The notes beneath the pieces were generated by a model, which saw only the letters and a list, made by a program, of their open reading frames with translations, made no database searches and had not been told where the DNA came from. Below are positions 21,255 through 33,200 of a stretch of DNA of 64,000 nt, piece by piece. How positions within the stretch are numbered: position 1 is the first letter of the stretch; each line of letters begins with the position of its first letter. Source of the stretch: Blastomussa wellsi (lineage: Eukaryota > Cnidaria > Anthozoa > Scleractinia > Plerogyridae); assembly GCA_947652115.1 (NCBI GenBank), contig OX393567.1, forward strand, positions 17,169,674 to 17,233,673, read 5' to 3'. Both the position numbers and the translations under genes were made by a program.

Positions 21255-24200
21255 GTATAACAATATAATTTGGTTTTATCAACTGGGTTGATAATGTCAA
21301 TTGGCCACCGTAAAGAGATTCAAGTGCTGACGTTTCGAGCGTTAGCCCTTCGTCGGAGCGAATCAAGGAATTGTGCGTCGTGTGTCTTTATATACAGAAA
21401 GATGGAGCTTCGCTATTGGCTGGTGCCTGGTAACGTGAAAACTTGGGAATAAATTAGTTGAATGAAAAGCGTTCGTTGATACCGTGAGGATTAAGAGTGC
21501 CGATTTGAAAAATAAATTTTTGTTCTAGAGTTTTACGGCTTTCCGTGTTTCCTTGGTGAAGGGAAAGGCCGCAGACTGCCATATGTTGCTTAGAATGATT
21601 TGGGAGATTGAAGTGTCTCGCGACCGGTTTCGATGCATTTTTGTCGTCTTTCTCTACGTCACGAAGGTGTTCTCGGAATCGGTCGCCAAGTCGTCTCCCT
21701 GTTTCGCCGATGTATAACTTTTTGCAAAGAGTGCAAGTTATACAGTAGATGGCATTGGCTGAGGTACAGGTGAAATGATCAGTGATTTTGATAGATCGCT
21801 TGGGTCCCGATATTTTGTCAACGTTGTGAATGAAAGGGCATGTTTTGCATCGTGCGCGAGCGCATTTAAAAGTTCCGGGTTGATCACTAGTTTGGAATGC
21901 ACTTCTGACTAAAAAGTTACCTATGTTTTTGTCGCGTTTAAATGAAATTAATGGAGGTTGCGAAAAGATTCTACCAGTGTCGGGATCATTTTGAAGTAAT
22001 TTAAAGTTTTTGAGAATGATGGATTTAACTGCGTGGTTGTGAGGGTGAAATGTGAGGGTGAATGGAATTCTATCGTTGTTTTCTCTCTGTGACGTTTGTA
22101 GTGCTGACTGTCGATCAATTTGCTGGGCGCGATGATGGCCCGCTTGAACAACAGAAGCAGGATAGCCGCGTTTGTCGAAGAAATTGCACATTTCCTCTGA
22201 TTTTAAGGAAAAATCAGAGTCGTCACTACAAAGACGGCGAAGTCTAAGAAACTGAGAATAAGGAATGGCATTCTTGACATGTGATGGATGTGAAGATGAA
22301 TACAACAAATAGCTATGAGAATCTGTGGGTTTGTAGTGCACACTGGTGCATAAACTGTTGCCTTCGATAGAAACTTTGATATCCAGGAATGCTAAGGAAG
22401 TATCGGAAATTTCCCAGGTATATTTAAGGGCAGGATGAAACGAATTAACAGCGGTTATAAATTGATTAAGATCTTCTCTGGTAGAAGAGGTAGCGCCGAT
22501 ACAGTCGTCAATGTAGCGACGATAGAGTTCAGGTTTTGGGCCGTTGTATTGATTGAAAAATTGATGTTCAATGTAGCCTACGAAAAGATTGGCGTAGCTG
22601 GGTCCCATTTTGGTACCCATGGCCACGCCATTGATTTGTTTGTAATAATTGTTCGCGAATGAAAAACAGTTGAGTGTTAACACTAACTCAGCCAGGCGGA
22701 GTAGTGTTTCCGAGCTTGGTTCCTTAACAGTGCGTAAATCAAAAAAATGTTTGAGGGCTAGAAGACCTTCGCCATTTGGGATGACGGTGTAAAGAGATGT
22801 AATATCCATAGTGAAAATAAGTTTGTCTTCGCCCAGGAAATTGAAATCGCGAAAAATTTGAAGTGCGTGTTGACTGTCTTTAACGTATGACGGTAAAGAT
22901 CTGACAATAGGTGCCATAATTTTGTCTAAATAGCTGGAAATGAGTTCGGTAGGACAAGTACAGGCAGAGACGATAGGTCGACCTGGGTTGTTAGGTTTGT
23001 GAATTTTAGGTAAAAAGTAAATACACGAGGTTCTGGGAGTGGTAATGATGAGATTGGTAGCAGTAGCCGGCAATTCTTGTTTGACTATAAGGTCGTTAAT
23101 AGTGCTCTTGACAATTTGTTGGTTAGTGGAGGTGAGATCTTTGTCGACTTTAGCATAAAAAGAGGTGTCAGAAAGTTGCCGCAAAGCTTCTTTTTGGTAG
23201 AGGTCGGCCCGCCAAACAACTAAAGCGCCGCCTTTGTCGGCCGCTTTGATAATTATGTCTTTGCGCTTACTAAGGTTTTTTAGCGCCGTCCTCTCTTCCG
23301 AAGAAAGGTTGGAAAATTTGGTGTTACGATTGAAATTAAGTTTGTTGATGTCGTGACGGCATTTTTTAATGAAAAAATCTAAACAAGCAAACTGGCCCTC
23401 TGGNNNNNNNNNNNNNNNNNNNNNNNNNNNNNNNNNNNNNNNNNNNNNNNNNNNNNNNNNNNNNNNNNNNNNNNNNNNNNNNNNNNNNNNNNNNNNNNNN
23501 NNNNNNNNNNNNNNNNNNNNNNNNNNNNNNNNNNNNNNNNNNNNNNNNNNNNNNNNNNNNNNNNNNNNNNNNNNNNNNNNNNNNNNNNNNNNNNNNNNNN
23601 NNNCAAATTACTTGTGACTCATCACTTGAAAACCTTAACACCGTGGTTACCATTCCAGAAAATCTTCCGCTCTCCGACTCAGAGAAATCCGTCCTCAGTA
23701 AGGGCTTGAATTTTGTTCCTATATCCAAAAAACCGGACGAATTCTCAGTTAAGCAAGATGTTGAAAAATTCCTTCGCCGCGTTCAACTGAAAGCCTTTTT
23801 CCATGACAAAGAGGATGATTCTAACACCTCTGACAAAGATACTTTCGAGACGCTTCAGACTCGAAAATCTAAGTGGACTCCCCAGAGGGCCAGTTTGCTT
23901 GTTTAGATTTTTTCATTAAAAAATGCCGTCACGACATCAACAAACTTAATTTCAATCGTAACACCAAATTTTCCAACCTTTCTTTGGAAGAGAGGACGGC
24001 GCTAAAAAACCTTAGTAAGCGCAAAGACATAATTATCAAAGCGGCCGACAAAGGCGGCGCTTTAGTTGTTTGGCGGGCCGACCTCTACCAAAAAGAAGCT
24101 TTGCGGCAACTTTCTGACACCTCTTTTTATGCTAAAGTCGACAAAGATCTCACCTCCACTAACCAACAAATTGTCAAGAGCACTATTAACGACCTTATAG

Positions 24201-27200
24201 TCAAACAAGAATTGCCGGCTACTGCTACCAATCTCATCATTACCACTCCCAGAACTTCGTGTATTTACTTTTTACCTAAAATTCACAAACCTAACAACCC
24301 AGGTCGACCTATCGTCTCTGCCTGTACTTGTCCTACCGAACTCATTTCCAGCTATTTAGACAAAATTATGGCACCTATTGTCAGATCTTTACCGTCATAC
24401 GTTAAAGACAGTCAACACGCACTTCAAATTTTTCGCGATTTCAATTTCCTGGGCGAAGACAAACTTATTTTCACTATGGATATTACATCTCTTTACACCG
24501 TCATCCCAAATGGCGAAGGTCTTCTAGCCCTCAAACATTTTTTTGATTTACGCACTGTTAAGGAACCAAGCTCGGAAACACTACTCCGCCTGGCTGAGTT
24601 AGTGTTAACACTCAACTGTTTTTCATTCGCGAACAATTATTACAAACAAATCAATGGCGTGGCCATGGGTACCAAAATGGGACCCAGCTACGCCAATCTT
24701 TTCGTAGGCTACATTGAACATCAATTTTTCAATCAATACAACGGCCCAAAACCTGAACTCTATCGTCGCTACATTGACGACTGTATCGGCGCTACCTCTT
24801 CTACCAGAGAAGATCTTAATCAATTTATAACCGCTGTTAATTCGTTTCATCCTGCCCTTAAATATACCTGGGAAATTTCCGATACTTCCTTAGCATTCCT
24901 GGATATCAAAGTTTCTATCGAAGGCAACAGTTTATGCACCAGTGTGCACTACAAACCCACAGATTCTCATAGCTATTTGTTGTATTCATCTTCACATCCA
25001 TCACATGTCAAGAATGCCATTCCTTATTCTCAGTTTCTTAGACTTCGCCGTCTTTGTAGTGACGACTCTGATTTTTCCTTAAAATCAGAGGAAATGTGCA
25101 ATTTCTTCGACAAACGCGGCTATCCTGCTTCTGTTGTTCAAGCGGGCCATCATCGCGCCCAGCAAATTGATCGACAGTCAGCACTACAAACGTCACAGAG
25201 AGAAAACAACGATAGAATTCCATTCACCCTCACATTTCACCCTCACAACCACGCAGTTAAATCCATCATTCTCAAAAACTTTAAATTACTTCAAAATGAT
25301 CCCGACACTGGTAGAATCTTTTCGCAACCTCCATTAATTTCATTTAAACGCGACAAAAACATAGGTAACTTTTTAGTCAGAAGTGCATTCCAAACTAGTG
25401 ATCAACCCGGAACTTTTAAATGCGCTCGCGCACGATGCAAAACATGCCCTTTCATTCACAACGTTGACAAAATATCGGGACCCAAGCGATCTATCAAAAT
25501 CACTGATCATTTCACCTGTACCTCAGCCAATGCCATCTACTGTATAACTTGCACTCTTTGCAAAAAGTTATACATCGGCGAAACAGGGAGACGACTTGGC
25601 GACCGATTCCGAGAACACCTTCGTGACGTAGAGAAAGACGACAAAAATGCATCGAAACCGGTCGCGAGACACTTCAATCTCCCAAATCATTCTAAGCAAC
25701 ATATGGCAGTCTGCGGCCTTTCCCTTCACCAAGGAAACACGGAAAGCCGTAAAACTCTAGAACAAAAATTTATTTTTCAAATCGGCACTCTTAATCCTCA
25801 CGGTATCAACGAACGCTTTTCATTCAACTAATTTATTCCCAAGTTTTCACGTTACCAGGCACCAGCCAATAGCGAAGCTCCATCTTTCTGTATATAAAGA
25901 CACACGACGCACAATTCCTTGATTCGCTCCGACGAAGGGCTAACGCTCGAAACATCAGCACTTGAATCTCTTTACGGTGGCCAATTGACATTATCAACCC
26001 AGTTGATAAAACCAAATTATAGTATTTATTAGGGTCTGTTTTTATAGGCGGTGTACTTCAATATTTGCGCGAGATCTTCTAGGACGTAAATGTGCGCATA
26101 CGCCATCAATTAAATTAGTTTTGACATAATATTCACTAAAAGTTTAATAAAAGGATAAAATATTATACATGCAAGGCACATGAAAAAAATAAATTACACC
26201 AAATAATTATGCCAAGCTAGAAATAGGCCTGATCACGGTTCTCGACACCATCTTGACGGGTAGGCACTCTAAAGCCTGTCTCACACAAGGGGTATAAGGC
26301 TGACATAACGACAAGGTTTTTTTGAGTGAAAAAAAAAAGACCTTGCACGTTCCATGTCACCAGTGACATCGTAACGACATAGTAGGAACATAATGACATA
26401 AAGCTACATGAACATAACGACATAAGGAAAAAGTGATCTTTTCTTTATGTCATTATTTTCCTAGTGTGAATCAGGCTTAAGAAAGCCTGTTTTAGGAGAA
26501 ACACAAAATTCTTCTAGGAATCTGTAGATTTTGCCGGGAAGCAGGATTTTCGGGAAAACAGGAAGTAATGAAGTCAAAATTTTGGGAAGTTTGAGGTTTT
26601 CTGAGAATGTTTCAAATTTTCGGGATAATTTTATTTTCACGTAGTACTGTTCAAACAGCATTTATCAGAGTTGTGAACCCCTTTTCTATTTCTGTTGTTA
26701 CTTTTTGGGCCATGCTGCATGTTGGAATTTTACCCTGGCAGGGCCTCATGGGACTCTGACATTCCCTGTCTGAAGATGGCTGGAATTTGGCTAGGGATGG
26801 GCAACCCTGAGAACTGCGACACTTGGGTGATATGTTAGAGGTCATGGTTTATTTTTTTTTGTGAGAGGAGAAAGAAGAGGATGGAAGGCAAGCCTTGAGC
26901 TGTACCAAAACCAGTCAATCGCACAACTTTTCTCCTAGCGCTCAATTTTGCCTTATTTTGTAAAATTAAGAGTGTGAAAGAGTAACTCCTGTATTATAAT
27001 CCCCATTTATGGTGTAGAAAGAATTAAAGGCCAATTCTGAGTTGACTTTTTCCTCTCTTTCAAAATGAAGAGTTGTAAATCTGCTCTTACGAGACTTAAA
27101 TGTGTGTAAGAGTGTGGAGGACCAATGATGATGATGATGTAACTCCTGTATTATAATCCCCTTTGTAGAAAGAATAAGGTCAATTCTGACTTAACTATTT

Positions 27201-30200
27201 CCTCTGTTTCAAAATGAAGGGTTGAAAATCTTCTGAAACTAAATGTGCTTGTTATTTTTATCCAAATAAAACCTGCTTTCAGTTTAATCTGAAAGATGTT
27301 TTACCAGGCCTGATTTCAAAAGAGATACAATGGGAAACATGTTAATTGCTTGACAGTGTGTATCCTAACAGCCTCTTCATTTTGTAGGTTATAAGGCAGC
27401 GGCTGATAGAATTGGAGAGAAAACATGCCAAGGCTTTGAGAAAACTTCAGGTTAGTTATTCATCTATATCTTCCCCTCAGAGCTCATCAATATACATGTA
27501 GTGGAAAACAATCTTTGACATGTCCCCGCCATCTCTTTTTTAAAAGAAAATATTAACTCATTCTGGGCCGATCCGTATGCTTATGGGGTTGCTGACGACC
27601 CCATAAGAAGAAAAATTGAAAAAGATTGCTTTACTTCCGATTTACTCCATATTTGGCACAAAGGAAGCTGATAGATTAAGCCAATTACTGAGCGAATTTG
27701 AGCATAGACACTTGAATTCAGCTTACATATACGGTATGTCAACTTTTAAATTTTGAGTTTGGTCATCCAAAGATGGCCGACGCGTTAAAACAGACTGAAC
27801 TGCGAGAACCTTGATCAGCATAAAATCTCCAATCAAGTATGATTCCACAACCTTCAAACTTAAACAAATATGTAAACAATTAATAGAATCTGTCAATGAC
27901 TGACAGAATTACTGAATCTCCGGTTTGAAGAAAACATGTCTGATTGATGAAGAATTTTGCTGGCCCTGAAAGAGTTAAGACACACAAGTAATGACTGGCA
28001 GATTAGTGCTTTATGCATATAGCCAGGACTATGAGTGTCTGCTAAGAAGAGGTGTCCACCTAGGAAAGGTATATAATACATAAGTTTAGTTTAGCCATGT
28101 TACCATTCCTTCAGTGTGTGATTCATGACCCATTTGTAATTCTTTCCTTAGAGAGCTGAAAGAAGCAAGCAAAGAAGGCAAACGTTTCATGGTTTTACAG
28201 TTAAAGATGAGAATACTGATTGTAGTGATGTCCATAACAGATCAGGTATATTAATCTCTCAGGATGATGTTTCTCCTGATGACAGAAAGTCAAGCTCCTT
28301 ATCAGTTCACAAGAAAGGGCTTTGTAAAAGTGTGACATTCAAGGATACTGTGGATATCAATCAACTACCACCTTCAAAGAAAAGATGCCATGAAAATCGA
28401 GGTAGTAGTACCTTCAATGAAAAGTCAAGAAGATCTTCACCGCTTAGGTCATGTATTCTAGAAACTGAACCTGAAACTCGCGTTAACGCATTACAGGATT
28501 GTATTGAAAGCACCAGTTATAATGTTATTGTAGCTGATAAAAATTTGGTCATGTCAACCAGTGAATTTCTTCTATTGTCTGATAATGAAAAGGTCCTTGG
28601 TATCGATGAGGTTAAAGAAGAACACAAAGATTGCTTGAGGACTCAGGATGCGCAAAACTGGACTGCAGGTTGTTCTGGCCTTGCAAAGCATACTCCAACA
28701 GTTTCTTCTTGCAATAAAGAGAACAGTGATTCTGCTAAAGATGTTTCTTTTGCCAGGGATCAAAAAGAATTTATTGCTAAGGAGATGGAAATTCCAGGCA
28801 TAGATACTGTTGTCGAGGATGAACATTCGTCAAATCTTAATCCAGAAAAGGTCTCCAGTAAGGAAAGCTTAGGTGTATCCTCTATGAAGGCAAAAGCTAT
28901 CGTTGAAAATGAAGAATGCTCTTTACACAAAAGCGACAACTCTCCTTCAGAAAACTGGCACTGGTTTCAACTATTTGAAGAAGAATTTCCGAGGAGATCT
29001 CCAAGACTGCGATCAACACCCAACTTTGGGAGCCAAGCAGTTCTTTCTCAAGATAACAGTAATGTTATGCTGCCACAGAAAACAAAACCAGCAAGATCAA
29101 AACAGTCCAGAGCAAGGAAAGAGAGCACTTCACAGAGTGTAGATAAAATAATAAAATGTAGCACAGTGGAGTCTATTTTGAGTGAGAATTTAGCTGAAGA
29201 ACGAATGACTGAAGGTTTTGTTTTTCCAAGGCCTTCCTCTGAACAGATAAAGAATGGTGGTTCTTTGAGAGTTGTAGTGGACTTTTTCTTACCTGATAAA
29301 GAGTTTGCAAAATTGAAGCTTGCAAAGATCAAATGCAATTTGCCACTTGAGAGAATTAATAGAGCCATGGCAAATGATGAATCAAAAGAAAGAACTGCTA
29401 CCGAACATGTCGGTATGAAGACTAGAGATAATGTTTTGTCAGAGTCAAAGATGGAGAAAGAAATTAACTTGGACTGTTGTTACCCTTTGACCAAGTCCGA
29501 AAGCTCTTTGCTAGCTTGTTCAGCACTTGTAGAGACCAGTTCAGCTAACAAAATAGAAGAGGAAAACAAAACCAGTGAAGTGCAGGTACTTTCCACATCA
29601 AATTTAGAATACAACAAGCCATCAGAGTATGCTGTAAACAATTCTCCATTCAGTTTCAAACGTCAACAATTTGATCTTCATTTGCAAAAAGAACCTACAA
29701 GTAGTTATGAGGATAGCTTTTCTCCAATGCAACAATTACAAGAGGACATGGCAAGCCAAACTTCTTTGTTTTGTGAGGCAAATATGGAGTCAAGTCATTA
29801 TAAAAACAGTCATGTTGGAACTGTAAGTATCACTATTGAAGAGCAAGATGTTTGGCAAACCAAGGACAGTGAAAAGAAAATTGAATGCAGCCCTGGTGAC
29901 TGTAAACAACATGATTTGTGTGATGAAGATGAAAAGTTAGACAATAAAAGTGGTTCTGAGACTGATGAAGGATTATTAGATAACAATGTTCTCTTCAAGG
30001 GTGGCTCCGAAGTACCTCGGAAGGCGAATGAGTGTCAATCTGACAGAGATACTAATCACCAGTGTCCAGTGACTGTTTCAGTCACAGGTGATATATATAA
30101 AACACATGGCACAATATTGCCATTGGATCGAGGACCAGTGTTGCATAATAATCATGGAATTCAAAAAAGTCCAGAGAAGCAGTATAATCACATGGAGTTA

Positions 30201-33200
30201 GTTTTAACTGAAGGGAGATCAAGCCCATCTTGTCCTGAACCGAGTATAGGTGATCAAGCTACTCCTCTTGGGAAAATGAAAGAGCCTCTAGAGACCTCGC
30301 AGTTGTCCTGTTTGACATCACAAGAAGATCAATCAGAAATTTCTCCTGTGCTGATGATGGCATGCTTACAGGTACATGTAAATATCACTCTGTCTGTTTT
30401 TCCTGCCATTTACATCCTACTTCAAACAAGCACATTAGATAGCTTGCATGTGCATCAAGTAGAACATTTGCCTTTACCATATGCTTGACCTTTTTTATAT
30501 GATTACAGCAAGTTGAATAGATGGCATGTGGCCAGTACAGAGTATAGGGTGTGCCGTGTAATACATGCCTGTGGTTTGGAAATAAGCAAAAGATTCCACC
30601 TGATTTTGACTGAGCGTTGTGAAACCAAAACCAAAGTAATTACTCTGGTCAGTCACAAAAGATGCTGACAATAAACCAAAACAAACACAAGTAACATTTG
30701 ACAGTAAGTGAAATGCCTCTATAGTACTTACAGATCAGCTGGAGATCTGTGTAGTGTGTCTAGCATTGTTTGTCCGTTAGTTCCATGTGTGAAATCACAA
30801 TTGATTAACAAGTGATCAGACATGCTCCATTTATCTAGAGCTAGACTGGGGGATGGCATCAAGAGAAAACCCTAAAACATGGAATTAAAAGCAGTGATTC
30901 TTAAGATTCATTTATTTTTAACCAGCACCACATAGAGGGGGAAAATAATGAAGTGAGGTCTGTGTCTCTGTCATCTTGCGAGCCATCAACAGGGAAAGAT
31001 GTGACACTGATGAAAAAACAGAGAGATATTTTAGCTGTGTGTTTGGCTAATTTGGTTGTCATCTGGACAGTTGTACCAGGACTACAGTGGACTGTGCTTC
31101 ATAAATGGAGTCTCCCTACTGTAAGAAAACCTTTGATAGAATTTGTTATTGTTAGTTAATTTATTAGTTTAAAAAGCGAAATAAAAAAAGAAAGGGCTGC
31201 AAAAATGAGAGGTTTCTCTCTTTCCCATCTTACTCAAACTGACAATAGGAATGACTTTCAAGCCTTTTGGTTGCATTGAAACTCTGGTTTGTTGGTTGTG
31301 GGGAATAATAAGCAGTTACGGATGCTCTCTAGAACTGACATTTCAGTGTTAGAGAGGTACAATAAAATAACTTCACCTGCAAAACTTTACGCTAGGAATG
31401 CAACACACTGTTCACTCTCTTAAGTGTGCGTGCTCAGGATCAACTCAAGTTATTTGCTTTACAGAGTTTTGTACCTTATTACATGAAATTTTTGAGACAT
31501 TTTAATTTTTGCAAATGTTTAATTCGCGAAATAAAGTGTCGTGAACATAAGACAATGCGAAAATTTTTAGTTGCTGTAATTGGGCCAAAATAAAATTAGT
31601 TCTTACACAAATTTGAGCCTTGGATACCTATCTGTTGCGGTGTTTTTAATTTTTTGCTTTTCTAAGCCTCAATGTTCTTATAGAAGAGTATGCAAAAACA
31701 AGAATGGCTTCTGTTAACTGTTTTGTTGTTTCTGTTGACGTAATAAGCTTATTTTGCTTTTGTTAGCATTGTTGTTTCTGAGTAAATTCTGATTAAAAAC
31801 TTTTTTACAGATTATGAAACGTTTCGAGAAAAATTTCATGCAATAAGGTACCTTTAGCAGATTTCAGATACAGATCGATACACAAGTGAATTTTGGCCTG
31901 GACCAGCTGCCGAGTAGCCTACAATTCCTGCCTTAGATGGTTGCCTGCCCCACAGAGGTGTCTTCTTTGTGAAAGTTCACTAGTATATTTATTTAACAAT
32001 TAGGTTATGAGCTCACGATTTCTATTGCATGGTAGTTGATGAGGGCAAAGCCAGAATCAACTTTCACCAGATCAAGGGTGCAAAAACAGTCGGACATCAG
32101 ACAATGGTCAACCAAAATTTGCCAGTGTCCAATTTAAAAATCCTTACTGTAGTCAGACAGAATATCTGAACAATTTTTTGTGCCTTCCAATTCAAACACT
32201 AAGGTTTTGCATTGACAATGCTTTATCAAGGAGTTCGCCGACAAAAAGCGTTGGCAACTTCGCTTTACTTTGCTTAGAAACGTCGGCTACCCGTCGGCTA
32301 CTCTACTCAAAGCATCTGCCTACTTCAAATTTTATTGAAACCCCTTGTAAATCATTATGTTATACGTTTTATAGGATTGTGGAGAAGAGTTTGTAAGTGT
32401 GCAGATTGTACCATTAAATTCACACATTGTTCTTCTGGTTGGAGGAAATTTCCATGGGGGAAATGGAAGGTGAGGAAGGTACTTTAAAGTGTACCTAACC
32501 CAAAAATATTTTTTCGCTACAATAAACCTTTGCACCAGTTCGAAACGTGTTACACCTTTTGTTTCACCTTTTTACCAAATGCTGACTTTTTATAGCATTT
32601 AAAAGTTTGTTCACGACCGAGTCAGAAGGGGCATGGGTCTATTCCTGGGTTGACATCACAAACTGATTTGCATTGCATCAAGTCTTTGTAAACATGCATG
32701 CAAATCAGTTTGTGATGTCTACCCAGGAATAGACTCGGTCGTGAACCAAATAACGTACAGTTTTTTGTAACTTTTTAATACTACAAATAGTCTGCATTTA
32801 GTAAAAAGGAGAAACGAAAGGTGCAATGCGTTTCGAACTGGTGCAAAGGTTTATTTTAACGAAAAAAATATTTTGGGGCTAGGTGCACTTTAAATAACTG
32901 ATTATATGGGTTTGTATTTTGTCTGATATCTAGTTATTAAGAATTGACTTTTTTGCATTTTTCAATGCAGGATCCTTGGCTATTCAGAGGAAGGTGATTA
33001 TTCTTTTAATCTGGAAGGTGATAAGTAAGTTTCAATATAAATGTATGCAGTAATATATAATATACGCGCCAACCACCCCACGAGGCAAGGGAAGATGTAT
33101 GTTTTATTGGAGTAACAATGAAATAAAATTGAATTTTTCTAACAAAACAACGAAAATAGGAACCTCTACTAAAAGCAAATTAAGTCTCATTAGTGTTTGC

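Larger units (their letters stand above)
23604..26020 (+). mobile_element. Penelope-like element, right (plus) arm
   Basis: Contains the N-terminal ORF part (from the gap to 23906), the RT/EN ORF (23873-25831) and a 3' terminal segment to GTTGATAAAACCAAATTAT. The arm is essentially the reverse complement of 21272-23403. One clear difference is in the terminal segment: GAAACATC at 25949-25956, where the left arm has GAAACGTC. The right TSD follows at 26021. Confidence 0.9.

Noticed and set aside
24623..25223. Minus-strand ORFs in the Penelope arms
   Set aside because: Shadows of the RT frame, duplicated only because the arms are inverted copies.
21198..26034. Inverted Penelope pair as a pure assembly artefact
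   Set aside because: The matching 14-bp duplication outside both ends and the unequal termini favour a real insertion, though the central gap leaves some doubt.
30372..30488. Continuation of PALB2 exon 3 to the stop at 30488
   Set aside because: A good donor (CAG|GTACAT) at 30371 joins in phase to exon 4; the extension has no PALB2 character.
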